DNA of 64,000 nt from NCBI RefSeq assembly GCF_023498005.1, contig NZ_CP097289.1, forward strand, positions 7,130,001 to 7,194,000, in the 5' to 3' direction. Position numbers and translations under genes: made by a program. A model generated the notes under the pieces. It was not told where the DNA came from. It saw only the letters and a list, made by a program, of their open reading frames with translations, and did not search any database. Numbering within the stretch: position 1 is the first letter of the stretch; the number at the start of each line of letters is the position of its first letter. This DNA is from Streptomyces durmitorensis. GTDB taxonomy: Bacteria > Actinomycetota > Actinomycetes > Streptomycetales > Streptomycetaceae. Below are positions 16,044 through 24,770 of this stretch, one piece after another.

Positions 16044-16832
16044 ATGACGACACATTCGTACGCTCGCTATGTCGCGATAGGTGACAGCCAGACGGAGGGT
16101 GTCGGCGACGGCGACGAGACCCGCGGCTACCGCGGCTGGGCCGATCGGCTGGCCGAGATCCTGGCCGGGGGGAACCCGGAGTTCGGCTATGCGAACCTCG
16201 CGGTACGGGGCAGGCTGACGGCGGGCATCAAGGCGGAGCAACTGGGCCCCGCCCTGGCGCTGCGCCCGGACCTGGTCACGGTCATGGCGGGCATGAACGA
16301 TCTGGTGCGTCCCGGCTTCGACGCGGCTCAGGTGGCGCGCGACATCGAGGACATGTTCACCGAGCTGACCGCGGCGGGCGCGCGTGTGGCCACGGTGACG
16401 TTCCCTGACCTCGGGCGGATCTCGCCGCTCGCGCGCAGGGCGCTGCCCCGCGTCCTCGACCTGAACGCCCGCATCCGCGCGGCGGCGGACCGCCACGGAG
16501 TCGTCGTCCTGGACACGTTCCCGCACCGGGTCACCACGGACCCTCGCCTGTGGAGCGTCGACCGCCTGCACGCGAGCCCGCTGGGCCACGCCCGGATCGC
16601 CGCCGGGATGGCGGACGCGCTGGGCGTCCCCGGCCACGAGGACTGGGTGCGGCCGCTGCTGCCACCGCCGCCCGCGGTGTCCGTGCTGCGGACGGCGGTG
16701 GCGGAGGCGGCATGGTTCGCGGGGTTCATGGGCCCGTGGCTGTGGCGACGGGTCAGGGGGCGCTCGTCGGGCGACGGCCGCGAGGCGAAGCGGCCGGATC
16801 TGGGTCCGGTGGCTTCGCCTGAACGGGCTTGA
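16044..16832 (+). CDS. SGNH/GDSL-type hydrolase (esterase/lipase)
   Basis: A 262-residue SGNH hydrolase. Block I is GDSQTEG (catalytic S15), block II is VRGR with the oxyanion glycine, block III is GMNDL, and block V is DRLHASPLGH with the catalytic Asp and His. No signal peptide is seen, so it is probably cytoplasmic. The last 60 residues are Arg-rich and lie outside the domain. GGGGAGG precedes the ATG at a good distance. It stands alone. Confidence 0.92.
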   Translation: MTTHSYARYVAIGDSQTEGVGDGDETRGYRGWADRLAEILAGGNPEFGYANLAVRGRLTAGIKAEQLGPALALRPDLVTVMAGMNDLVRPGFDAAQVARDIEDMFTELTAAGARVATVTFPDLGRISPLARRALPRVLDLNARIRAAADRHGVVVLDTFPHRVTTDPRLWSVDRLHASPLGHARIAAGMADALGVPGHEDWVRPLLPPPPAVSVLRTAVAEAAWFAGFMGPWLWRRVRGRSSGDGREAKRPDLGPVASPERA

Positions 16833-16940
16833 CGTCAACCAAACTTGAGGTCGCAGTGTGTACGTGACGGACGCGGAGCCACCCGCGTACCGCGTACCGC
16901 CTACCGGCGTACGGCGCACACACTGAAGGAGCAGCAGCCC

Positions 16941-17507
16941 ATGACGAAGACACGCACGGACACCACGACTCTCCCCGACCCGGCCCGCGCGGAGGGCGGA
17001 CTCGTCTTCCTCAGCACGTGGAGCACGGGTACGGCGGAGCGGCAGCGGGCGACGGTCGAGGCCATCGCCGAGGCCTGGGGGAGCCGTCCGTGGCCGCACG
17101 AGGGCCTGCTCTCGTACACCGTGTACGCCGGTGCGGACGGCTCGACGGTGGCGCATCGCTCGCACTGGCGTGACGACGAGGCGTACCAGGACTTCTTCGC
17201 CCACGGCAGGGACGAGCGGAACGCCGAGATCGACAAGGCGGTGCCGGGCATCGAACGGCTCGGGCTGCACAAGACGCGGCTGCGGGGTGGGGTGGCGCGG
17301 GCGGCGGGTGACGTGCGGGTGGTGGGGGTGGTCGTGATCAGTGAGGGGGAGGGGCTGCCGGGGGCGGCGCCGGGCCTGATCTCCGTCCACTTCCATGAGA
17401 CGACGGAGGGCGGGCGGGTGCTCCGCTACGAGGAGTGGGAGAGCGGGGAGGGCCTGCCCGAGGAGGACAGCTACCGCTTGGCGTACGGCTTCGAGCCGGG
17501 GCGCTGA
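16941..17507 (+). CDS. Antibiotic biosynthesis monooxygenase (ABM) domain protein
   Basis: A 188-residue protein that looks like a ferredoxin-like ABM-fold domain (about residues 20-110: LVFLSTWSTGTAERQRATVEAIAEAW and LLSYTVYAGADGSTVAHRSHW), with a second half that may be another such domain. ABM proteins include small oxygenases and haem- or polyketide-modifying enzymes, but no cofactor ligand is evident here. ATG 16941 has AAGGAG at 16927-16932. No biosynthetic cluster surrounds it, so a general stress or detoxification role is more likely than antibiotic synthesis. Confidence 0.75.
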   Translation: MTKTRTDTTTLPDPARAEGGLVFLSTWSTGTAERQRATVEAIAEAWGSRPWPHEGLLSYTVYAGADGSTVAHRSHWRDDEAYQDFFAHGRDERNAEIDKAVPGIERLGLHKTRLRGGVARAAGDVRVVGVVVISEGEGLPGAAPGLISVHFHETTEGGRVLRYEEWESGEGLPEEDSYRLAYGFEPGR

Positions 17508-17680
17508 GAGGAGGCCACGGAGCACCCGTTGCCGGTGGCCTCAGCCCCCGCACTCCCCGTCGTCCCCCACGACAACAGCCCTCTGGACGAGAACAATCGC
17601 CGGTGGGACGGTGGAGTCCCCACCGGCACAAGCCCCCGAACAAGCCTTCCCCACCAACTCGATCCCCGCATCCCCCACAC

Positions 17681-17717
17681 GAACAAGCTCTCCCGCCCAC
17701 CCACCCGATTGCCCTGC
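17681..17717. repeat. Flank motif shared with the 63-kb repeat locus
   Basis: ACGAACAAGCTCTCCCGCCC followed by ACCCACCCGATTGCCC recurs with small changes at about 63110-63145 (ACGAACAGGCTTTCCCGCCC then ACCCCATTGCCC). Both lie 70-260 bp before copies of the 92-bp inverted-end element and in the same orientation. Confidence 0.7.
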
Positions 17718-17948
17718 GGTGTCGGGGAGTTGAGGAGGGCGGATGGGGGGCGCCGGGACAGGCGGGTGAGCAGCGAGATGGGGGTGGGCGGGGGCATGGA
17801 GCAGCGGGGCGGGTGGGGGGTGCCTACGGCAGTGGGGCGGCTGGGCGATCCGTACGAGCGGGGCATGAACACCCACTGTGGCTGCCACGCACCCGACCCA
17901 CACTGGCGTGAGGGGGCCCTGCCCTCGGGATGCGGCGACTCTTCAGCA

Positions 17949-18440
17949 GCCGGGAGCGCGCCCGAGGGGTCGTGGCGGTTTGTCTGCCCGGAGCACGGTT
18001 CGCAGGACTCCCGTGCCGAAGCAACCCCGCGGCCACCGGACGATAGCGAGGACGGACATACCGGCGCGGCCCCGCACCCACAATCGGACGGGTGCCGTAG
18101 CTCGCATGCACCTGCAGTCGGCGGCGCTCGTGAGGGGACGTGCCGGTTTGTCTGCCCGGAGCACGGTTCGCAGGACTCCCGTGCCGAAGCAACCCCGCGG
18201 CCACCGGACGATAGCGAGGACGGACATACCGGCGCGGCCCCGCACCCACAATCGGACGGGTGCCGTAGCTCGCATGCTCCTGCGGTCGGGAGCGCGCCCG
18301 AGGGGTCGTGGCGGTATGTCTGCCCGGAGCACGGTTCGCGGCGTTCCGGTAGCGAAGTAGCTCTGCGGTCACCGGACGATGGCGAGGACGGACATACCGG
18401 CGCGGCCCCGCACCCACGGACGGACCAGCACCGCACCCGC
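17949..18440. repeat. Three tandem 168-bp repeats, each with a 92-bp inverted-end element
   Basis: TCTGCCCGGAGCACGGTTCG recurs at 17983, 18151 and 18319, giving an exact 168-bp period. Copies 1 and 2 are almost identical and copy 3 has diverged. In each unit a 92-bp core (17974-18065, 18142-18233, 18310-18401) begins near GCCGGTATGTC and ends with GGACATACCGGC, an inverted pair of about 12 bp. A fourth core lies at 63213-63304. Confidence 0.93.
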
Positions 18441-18551
18441 CGAAGTGGCAAGCGCTCAGGCCGAGATGGTGGGGTGCGGCCCCGCCTCGCCCCGCCCCAC
18501 GACGCACCAGCCCCGCAGCACCATCCGCACCCGCACCCCTAAGGAGTCGCC

Positions 18552-19289
18552 ATGAGCAGTGGCAAGGAGTTTGAGATCGAGCGGGAGTTTGAGGTCGATG
18601 CCTCTCCTGTTGAGGTCTGGGACGCGTTCACCACCGGCACCGGCGGCTGGCTGTGGCCCATGGAGTACGAACCCCGGGAAGGCGGCGCCGCCCCCTCCGG
18701 CGGCATCGTCACCCACTGGGAGCCACCGCACCGCCTCACCGACCGAGTCGAGAACCCCGCAGGCCTCCCACCGGGCCAGACCTTCAACCAGCTCGACCGC
18801 ACCATCGAACCCCGCGACGGAGGCCGCCGCTCCTGGGTCCGCTACGTGCACAGCGGCATCCTCACCACCGACTGGGCCAACCAGTACGACGGAGCCGGCA
18901 AGCACACCGACTTCTACCTGCACACCCTGCGCCAGTACCTGACGTACTTCACGGGCCTGCCCGTCACCTTCACCGCCCTCGACGGCCCCGCCCCCGCCAC
19001 CGCCCCGGACGCCTTCGCCAAACTGGGCCGCCGCCTGGGCCTCCCCGACGACGCGGCGGAAGGCGCCCGCGTACGCGTGGACGCCCCCGGCGAATCCCTG
19101 GACGCGGTGGTCGACTTCCGCAGCCGGCACTTCATAGGCCTGCGCACGGACACCGCGCTCCACCGCTTCTTCGGCCGCAACCACTTCGGTGCCCCCGTGG
19201 GAATCAGCATCCACGACTTCGCCCCGCAGGCGGACGCCAAGGGCACCGAAATGGCTTGGAGGGACTGGCTGCTCAGGCTCTACGCGTAG
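18552..19289 (+). CDS. SRPBCC/AHSA1-like (START-fold) protein
   Basis: A 245-residue protein. The N-terminal half (FEIEREFEVDASPVEVWDAFTTGTGGWLWPM) is the start of an AHSA1/SRPBCC ligand-binding fold, with EPPHRLTDRVEN and WVRYVHSGIL as later strands; the C-terminal about 95 residues may be a second related domain. Members bind hydrophobic ligands or act as Hsp90-ATPase activator-like proteins; no specific ligand can be inferred. ATG 18552 has AAGGAG 8 bp upstream. It often pairs with ArsR regulators elsewhere, but none is adjacent here. Confidence 0.8.
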   Translation: MSSGKEFEIEREFEVDASPVEVWDAFTTGTGGWLWPMEYEPREGGAAPSGGIVTHWEPPHRLTDRVENPAGLPPGQTFNQLDRTIEPRDGGRRSWVRYVHSGILTTDWANQYDGAGKHTDFYLHTLRQYLTYFTGLPVTFTALDGPAPATAPDAFAKLGRRLGLPDDAAEGARVRVDAPGESLDAVVDFRSRHFIGLRTDTALHRFFGRNHFGAPVGISIHDFAPQADAKGTEMAWRDWLLRLYA

Positions 19290-19319
19290 CGAGAGAGACC
19301 GAACCGCCCAGCAGCCGGC

Positions 19320-21218
19320 CTACGGCCGGAACCGCAGCACCTGCGGATCATGATCACTGTTCTGCTCCGCGAACTCCGCGTTGATGTGCACGCTGTCGTA
19401 CGCGAAGCCCTTCGAACCCTTCGAGTCCTTCGAGCCCTTCGAGCCCTTTGAACCCCCCACCCCCGGACTCGTCAGGATCTGGTCCAGGACCTGGGAGTTC
19501 CCCTGGTACACGTACGAGTAACGCTCCGCCCGCGGGAGGGACTTGACGGCAGACTTCAACGCACCCCCCGCCTCCAGCGCCGCAGTCGTCGCCGAGAACT
19601 CGAAGTCGTTCACGTCCCCCACGACCACCACATCCGCCCCCTTCTGCACCTTCTCCACATCCCGCACAAACGCATTCACCGCCTGAGCCTGCCGCAGCCG
19701 CTTCGCCTCAGACGACCGCACCGGCGGCTGATGCCGCGACGTCAGACCCTCGTCGCCGCCCTTCGACCCGAAGTGGTTGGCGACCACGAACACACTCCGC
19801 CCCCGGAAGCTGAACTCCCCGGCCAGCGGCTTGCGGCTGTCCGCCCAGGCCGTGTTCGCCGGGTCGATGCGCCCGGGGGAGAGGGTCAGCGCGGCGCGTC
19901 CGGAGGAGGAACGTACGACACCCGTGCCCGTCGTCGCGTCCCCCGCGCCCCGGTCCGTGAACGAGACCCGCTCGGGGTTGAAGAGGAACACCTGGCGGAT
20001 GTTCCCGCCCGGCTCCCCGCCGTCCTTGTTGTTCTCCGGGTCGATGGACCGCCACGCGTAGCGGGGCCCGCCCGCCGCGACGATCGCGTCCGTGAACTTC
20101 TTCAGAGTCGCCTCCGCCGAGACGGTCCCGTCGTTCTTCGCGCCGTTGTCGTCCTGGATCTCCTCCAGGGCGAGGATGTCGGGCGAGGCGAGATTCGAGA
20201 CGACGGCCTCCGCCAGTGCGTCGAACTTCGTCTGCGGATCACCGGGGTCGAGGTTCTCGACGTTGTACGTGGCGACGGCGAGCTCGTCCTTGGCCTGCCG
20301 CCGCGTCTTCTCCCGTACGAGCCCCTTGTCCGTGACCTTGCCCAGCGTCCGCGCGACCAGCGTGTATCCGCCGAACTGGTTGAAGTCCAGGGGGCCTTCC
20401 GCGCCACCGGACAGCGCGTCGCCGACGTTCGCCTTCGGGAACGGCTGCTCGGAGACCGGAGCCAGCTGCTGGATCTGCAGGCGCCCGGTGTTCTGGTCGT
20501 CGTAGGACTTGTACACCGCGCCGCCGCGCCGGCTCGGATTCTCGTGCGGCTTCACGGTGATCCACAGCTCCGAGTACGGATCCGTGGCCCCGACCACGCG
20601 CGAGGTGCCGACGCGTACGTTCATGCCCTCCAGGGACTCGTACAGGTCGAGGGCGTACGAGCGGGGCTTCAGCGGGAGCGCGTTGACGCTGCCGCCGTCT
20701 CCGGGGTCGCCGTCGGGCGCGTACCGGGAAGGCACCGACTTGGCGCTCACCGTGACCGGCGCGGGCAGCGCGTTGCCGGACGACTCGACCGTGACCGTCG
20801 GCTTGGTGAGCTGGGTCAGCGACTGGTTGCCGGACGCCTCGCCGCCGGGAACGTACTCGCTGACGGTCCCGGAGACACGGACCGCGTCACCGGCCTTCAC
20901 TGTCAGGGCTGCGGACCCGGTGTAGACGAAGACGCCCTCGCTGGTCGAGGGGTCCGCATCGGCCTCGGGGTCCTGGATCCAGAAGCCCTTCGAGCCGTAC
21001 GAACGGACACCGGTCACGATGCCCGTCACGTCCTTGACCTGCTGGCCCGCGAGGGGCGAGAGGCGGGTGGTGCCCTGGATGTCGTGGACGCGGACCTCGG
21101 CGGCGGACGCGGACGAGGAGCTCACGGCGAGCAGACCGGCCGCGAGGGCGGTGGCCACGACCGCGGAGACGGCGGCGGATCTCACGGCGGGCCGGGTGGC
21201 ACGGGATATGTGCGGCAT
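19320..21218 (-). CDS. Secreted ExeM/NucH-like extracellular nuclease
   Basis: A 632-residue exported protein. The N-terminus has a long signal peptide (MPHISRATRPAVRSAAVSAV, hydrophobic core, then SSSASA/AEV). Residues about 40-200 resemble an OB-fold nuclease-associated domain (VRVHDIQGTTRLSPLAGQ, VTGIVTGVR, GFWIQDP), and residues about 280-620 form an endonuclease/exonuclease/phosphatase domain (VATYNVENL, LALEEIQDDNG, VVANHFGSKGGD, VVGDVNDFEFS, NSDHDPQVLRF). Function: extracellular DNA breakdown for nutrients, by family. Near the C-terminus is a low-complexity tract of repeated Ser-Lys-Gly triplets inserted before the last catalytic histidine. The start at 21218 is chosen for the signal peptide. 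Confidence 0.9.
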   Translation of the reverse strand: MPHISRATRPAVRSAAVSAVVATALAAGLLAVSSSSASAAEVRVHDIQGTTRLSPLAGQQVKDVTGIVTGVRSYGSKGFWIQDPEADADPSTSEGVFVYTGSAALTVKAGDAVRVSGTVSEYVPGGEASGNQSLTQLTKPTVTVESSGNALPAPVTVSAKSVPSRYAPDGDPGDGGSVNALPLKPRSYALDLYESLEGMNVRVGTSRVVGATDPYSELWITVKPHENPSRRGGAVYKSYDDQNTGRLQIQQLAPVSEQPFPKANVGDALSGGAEGPLDFNQFGGYTLVARTLGKVTDKGLVREKTRRQAKDELAVATYNVENLDPGDPQTKFDALAEAVVSNLASPDILALEEIQDDNGAKNDGTVSAEATLKKFTDAIVAAGGPRYAWRSIDPENNKDGGEPGGNIRQVFLFNPERVSFTDRGAGDATTGTGVVRSSSGRAALTLSPGRIDPANTAWADSRKPLAGEFSFRGRSVFVVANHFGSKGGDEGLTSRHQPPVRSSEAKRLRQAQAVNAFVRDVEKVQKGADVVVVGDVNDFEFSATTAALEAGGALKSAVKSLPRAERYSYVYQGNSQVLDQILTSPGVGGSKGSKGSKDSKGSKGFAYDSVHINAEFAEQNSDHDPQVLRFRP

Positions 21219-21546
21219 GGAGGGACTCCGGATGAGGGTGAGGTCGTATGAAGCGAGTGAGAGCTGCTGGGGCGGACGAGGCAGACGGGGCAGACAGGTC
21301 GGACGGGCGGACGGAGCCAGGGAGGTGACCCGCCGCGCCCAGCGCTCTACGCGCGTCAATCTCTTGCGTGGCCAGGGGAGTTGTCAAGGTTCGGCGGGTG
21401 TTCTCACCGTGTATGTCTTCTGACAGGGACATGAACCGGGCGGCATGGGTTCAAATCCGTCTAGGCTTCAGCCCAGCCGACCCTTCCCCAGGCTCCCGAC
21501 TCAGCTCGACCAGGGGAGGCCCCATCCTTCGGAGGAGAATCAGCCG
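21219..21546. other. Divergent promoter region, G/C-biased simple repeats
   Basis: A 328-bp gap between the leftward nuclease and a rightward gene. Positions 21268-21325 hold a degenerate GGCAGACGGGGCAGACAGG-type run. A clean GGAGGAG ribosome binding site sits at 21531-21537 for the next gene. TTGCGTGGCC and TTGTCAAGG near 21362-21390 could be -35 elements, but no convincing -10 pairs with them. Confidence 0.5.
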
Positions 21547-23010
21547 ATGTCCGTAAGTCCCGCCACCCTGCCGCCGGTGCTGCTGCACTCCGAAGCGGAA
21601 CTCGCGCGGGCCGCGCTCGCCACGCCGCTGCTCTCCCGCGCCGCGCGGCTCGCCCGCTGGGCCGGCCCCGAGACACGGGTCGGAGCAGGCGGCGAACTCG
21701 TCGAGGAGCAGCTGCCGGCCGCCGCGGCGGAACTGGGCCTCGCAGTGGACGACCCGGACGCCGCCGCGTACGCGAGCGAGGCCTGGCGCGTGGCCGTCGA
21801 CACCGGCCTGGTGGACGTCACGGACGGGGACGAGGCCGAGGGCCCCGACGGAGCGGACGCGCTCGGCACGGTGACCGCGGGTGAGGACCTCGCCGCCCTC
21901 ACCTCCGGCAGCCCCCAGGACATCCTCGCTGTCTGGCTCGGCGCCCTGGACACCGTGTACGGGGACGCGACCGTGCCCGACATGGACAACCTCCTGGACG
22001 TCCTGGAGGAGAACGGCGAGATCGACTTCGAGGAGCTCGGCTGGGACCCGCAGGCGGAGGCGGACTTCCTGGACGGCGTGCTCGGCAACCTGTACCTGCT
22101 CACCGCCGGGGACGCGGGCGCGGGCGAGGCGGTGCCGCTGCCCGCGCTCGCCGCGTCGATGATCGTGCCCGACGACATGGGCGAGCCGACGGACGACATC
22201 CTGGAGCAGGTGTCGGACGCGATGATGAAGCTCGACGACCAGTTCCGGCTCTTCGAGCCGCTGGGGCTCGTCGAGTACCAGCCGGTCGACGAGGCCCTCA
22301 TGGCCGACATCGACGAGGCCGAGGCGCCGCTGCCGGACGACGAGGACGTCACGCGGTACGGCATGGTCCGGCTTACCCCGCTCGGTGTGTACGGCATCCG
22401 GGCGCGGATGCTGGAGGCGGGCGTGGACGCCCCCGCCGTCGGCGATCTCGCCGACAAGGGCGCCGACGCGCTGCTCGAAGGGACGGCCGGTTTCCCGCAG
22501 GCAGCCGCGCAGGCCGAGATCGAGCTGTGGCTCGCCCGGCACGAACCGCTGGACGCGGCACGGGAGTTGCTGGCCGCCGCGCGGGGCGGTGACGAGGGCG
22601 CGCCGCTCAGGCGGCTCCGCTGCCAGCAGGCGCTCTCGCTGGTGGGCCGGGAGGCCGAGCCCGCGCTGCGGGACGTGCTCGACGACGCCGAGCTCGGTGG
22701 GCTCGCCCGGGTGTGGCTTGCCGAGCACGGGGCGGCGGACGTGCCCGCGCCCTCCGAGGCGCTGGTCTTCTGGCTGACCATCGACACGATCGCCGCGCAG
22801 CTCGCCGCCGAGGGCAACTCGGACGAGCTGCAGGGCCTGGTCGAGGGGCTCTCGGAGCAGCACAGCGGGTTCTTCGCCGCGGCCTGGCGGGTCGAGCACC
22901 CCGCCACCGCCGATGTCCTGGAGGCGATGGGGCGGCTGCACCCCGACAAGAAGGTGGCCAAGGAAGCGCGGAAGGCGGCGTTCAAGGCCCGGTCGCAGCA
23001 AGGGATGTGA
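21547..23010 (+). CDS. Large acidic conserved hypothetical protein
   Basis: A 487-residue, highly acidic soluble protein without signal peptide or membrane segment. The middle has Asp/Glu-rich stretches (DMDNLLDVLEENGEIDFEEL and EAEAPLPDDEDVTRY), and the C-terminal 180 residues have helical-repeat character (HEAT-like: WLARHEPLDAARELLAAARG and repeated pairs). It contains a winged-helix-like segment YGMVRLTPLGVYGIRARML. I recognise it only as a Streptomyces-type conserved hypothetical. ATG 21547 with GGAGGAG upstream; a terminator follows the stop. Confidence 0.8.
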   Translation: MSVSPATLPPVLLHSEAELARAALATPLLSRAARLARWAGPETRVGAGGELVEEQLPAAAAELGLAVDDPDAAAYASEAWRVAVDTGLVDVTDGDEAEGPDGADALGTVTAGEDLAALTSGSPQDILAVWLGALDTVYGDATVPDMDNLLDVLEENGEIDFEELGWDPQAEADFLDGVLGNLYLLTAGDAGAGEAVPLPALAASMIVPDDMGEPTDDILEQVSDAMMKLDDQFRLFEPLGLVEYQPVDEALMADIDEAEAPLPDDEDVTRYGMVRLTPLGVYGIRARMLEAGVDAPAVGDLADKGADALLEGTAGFPQAAAQAEIELWLARHEPLDAARELLAAARGGDEGAPLRRLRCQQALSLVGREAEPALRDVLDDAELGGLARVWLAEHGAADVPAPSEALVFWLTIDTIAAQLAAEGNSDELQGLVEGLSEQHSGFFAAAWRVEHPATADVLEAMGRLHPDKKVAKEARKAAFKARSQQGM

Positions 23011-23024
23011 TGAGCACAGAGCCG

Positions 23025-23059
23025 TACCGGGCGGGCCGGAGTTCCCGGCCCGCCCGGTA
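23025..23059. terminator. Bidirectional terminator hairpin
   Basis: A perfect 15-bp stem (23025-23039 with 23045-23059) with a 5-base loop between the convergent genes ending at 23010 and 23071. Confidence 0.9.
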
Positions 23060-23070
23060 GTGGTGTCAGC

Positions 23071-23517
23071 TCAGCACTCGTACCTCGTCGTGTGCTTGAA
23101 CGACGACGTCGCGCCGTCGAAGCCGTACGTCCCCCGGTACGCCGGAGGGTTCTGGTACTCGCCCACGATCGTGATCGTGTTCGCGCAGGAGCCCTGGCCC
23201 GTGCGCTTGGCGTCCAGGCGGATCGTGTCGCCGATGAAGCCGCCCGTGATGTCCCAGGGGGCGCCGCAGATGCCGGAGGTGATCTGGCCGCCGGTCACCA
23301 CGTGCGGGTGGGTGTTGGGGTTGTACTTCGCCTCGATGGCAAACGTGATCGCGCCGTTGTGCAGCTCCAGCTTGCAGGTGGTGGAGACCGCCTCGGCGGA
23401 CACGTCCTGGGGCGCGGCGAACGCCTCGTCGCGCGTCTTGACCTCGGCGCCCTGCGGGTTGTGGAAACGGTGCTCCGCGCGGGCCTGGCCCTTCTGCTTG
23501 CGTGACTGAGTGGTCAT
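23071..23517 (-). CDS. Hypothetical beta-rich protein, last gene of protease cassette
   Basis: A 148-residue protein. The first 30 residues are basic and hydrophilic with no signal peptide. The remainder looks like a small beta-barrel: alternating hydrophobic strands, TCKLELHNGAITFAIEAKYN, WDITGGFIGDTIRLDAKR and YRGTYGFDGATSSFKHTTRYEC, with four cysteines including the C-terminal residue. I do not recognise the family. GAGGAGG lies at a good distance before ATG 23517. It begins 27 bp after the protease gene, in the same direction. Confidence 0.75.
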   Translation of the reverse strand: MTTQSRKQKGQARAEHRFHNPQGAEVKTRDEAFAAPQDVSAEAVSTTCKLELHNGAITFAIEAKYNPNTHPHVVTGGQITSGICGAPWDITGGFIGDTIRLDAKRTGQGSCANTITIVGEYQNPPAYRGTYGFDGATSSFKHTTRYEC

Positions 23518-23544
23518 GAAGCCCTCCTCTCGTGGTGAGGCCGG

Positions 23545-24702
23545 TCAGGCCAGCTGCTCGGAGACCTCGACCCGCAGCAGCGCGCGGACGTTCTCGAGGT
23601 GGTTGAGCACCGTCACGGTGGACGATCCGGCGAACAGCAGCCCCATCGCGACGTTGTCGAGCGAGGTCACCAAGGACCCCGAGTCGCCGCCCGCGGAGAT
23701 GTTCGTCGTCAGGATCTGGTCCTTGAAGCGGGCCGTGCCCGCCGTGCCGTAGTTGACGTCGATGGTCGCGTCGACGGCGATGATCCGGCCGAAGGAGATG
23801 TTGGTCGTACGGCCGGTCTTCTTCACCTGGTCGCCGACCGCGACGTTCGCCTTGCGGCGCCAGGCGCGCGGCGCACCGCTGAAGTACGTCTCACGGGTCG
23901 CGTCCTGGAAGTCGACGGTGCCAAGGGCCGCGTCGACGACGTTGTTGTGACGCTCCAGCGGAATCTGCGGGGCGAACTGGATCGTGATGAAGCGCTCCAG
24001 GGTCGCGATGCGGTCGGCCGGGTCCTGGCCGCCGTCGAAGACGCCCGGCTGCACGATCGCGCTGCCGAGCTGCGCGCGGTTGGAGTCGGCCAGCACGTGG
24101 TTGTTGGAGAGGATGTAGAACTTCGCCGGTACGCCGAGGCCGGGGCCCGGCGGGTCGACGGCGGCGCCGGGCAGGAAGTCGTAGACCACACTGCCGAGCG
24201 TGCCGGCCGTCACGCGTACGTTGCCGACCGATGCGCCGGAGGGGCACGGGCGCATGCGGCGCTTGAGAAGCTGCGGCTCGAACGCGCCGAGCCCGCCGAG
24301 CTCCTGGAGCTGGGGCTGCGACAGGCCCGCGAGCTGTTCGCTCACGCTGCCGTCGGGGCCGTAAACCGCCGAGGAGCGGTCATCGGCGCGGGAAGACTGG
24401 CGCTGCTGCCGCTGCGCGGCGACATGGCCGACCGCGACGATGTCGGTGGGGGTGCCGTCGTCCATCTGGCGCGGGACGACGTCCCGCTCCGGGAGCATGG
24501 ACTCCGGGACCTTCTGGGTGACGAACACGATGACGGCCGGTTCGCCGGTGGGCTGTCCCTCGGTCCACTTCACGCCGTGGCCGAAGCCGACGACGTTGGC
24601 CAGCGGCGACTGGGGCCGCAGGAAGTCGGATGTCGCCTGCTGGCGGGAGCTGTCACTGAGCTGACCGCCGGTGGGTCCTCGCATCAATTCGGGCTGGCTC
24701 AC
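23545..24702 (-). CDS. Trypsin-like serine peptidase without signal peptide
   Basis: About 385 residues. The trypsin-fold triad is visible: His in ILSNNHVLADSN, Asp in HNNVVDAALGTV and Ser in SAGGDSGSLV. Before it, residues about 30-100 form a separate module (NVVGFGHGVKWTEGQPTGEP, then AVIVFVTQKVPESMLPERDVVPRQMDDG) that is also encoded alone in the gene upstream. Trypsin-like peptidases of this kind (Nal1-like) occur in bacteria without export signals; no signal peptide is seen here. The start GTG 24702 is chosen for AGAGGTGG upstream; ATG 24726 has no ribosome binding site. Confidence 0.85.
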   Translation of the reverse strand: MSQPELMRGPTGGQLSDSSRQQATSDFLRPQSPLANVVGFGHGVKWTEGQPTGEPAVIVFVTQKVPESMLPERDVVPRQMDDGTPTDIVAVGHVAAQRQQRQSSRADDRSSAVYGPDGSVSEQLAGLSQPQLQELGGLGAFEPQLLKRRMRPCPSGASVGNVRVTAGTLGSVVYDFLPGAAVDPPGPGLGVPAKFYILSNNHVLADSNRAQLGSAIVQPGVFDGGQDPADRIATLERFITIQFAPQIPLERHNNVVDAALGTVDFQDATRETYFSGAPRAWRRKANVAVGDQVKKTGRTTNISFGRIIAVDATIDVNYGTAGTARFKDQILTTNISAGGDSGSLVTSLDNVAMGLLFAGSSTVTVLNHLENVRALLRVEVSEQLA

Positions 24703-24770
24703 GCCAGACCACCTCTTCGCCTTCATTGCCGGGTCGGAGTTCCGGTCCGTGCTCTGTCCTGGGCCTTGTC

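Larger units (their letters stand above)
17508..18551. other. 1-kb non-coding region with repeats
   Basis: No convincing gene in 1,044 bp. Long open frames exist on both strands but lack ribosome binding sites, codon bias and recognisable domains. The first 430 bp are C-rich on the top strand with CCCGCCCACCCACCC-like runs; positions about 17940-18440 hold three tandem 168-bp repeats. The 3' end supplies the AAGGAG ribosome binding site of the following gene. Confidence 0.8.

Noticed and set aside
16941..17507. ABM monooxygenase as part of a biosynthetic gene cluster
   Set aside because: No polyketide, peptide or terpene synthase genes are nearby; neighbours are unrelated single genes.
17949..18440. 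Tandem repeats considered as a CRISPR array
   Set aside because: Units are 168 bp with no alternation of short repeats and unique spacers, and no cas genes are present.
17529..18542. A 337-codon open frame across the repeat region
   Set aside because: Its product is just the translated 168-bp repeats, with no ribosome binding site or codon bias; the period of 168 (a multiple of 3) keeps frames open by chance.
24703..24726. Start of the serine peptidase at ATG 24726
   Set aside because: No ribosome binding site precedes it, whereas GTG 24702 has AGAGGTGG at a proper distance.
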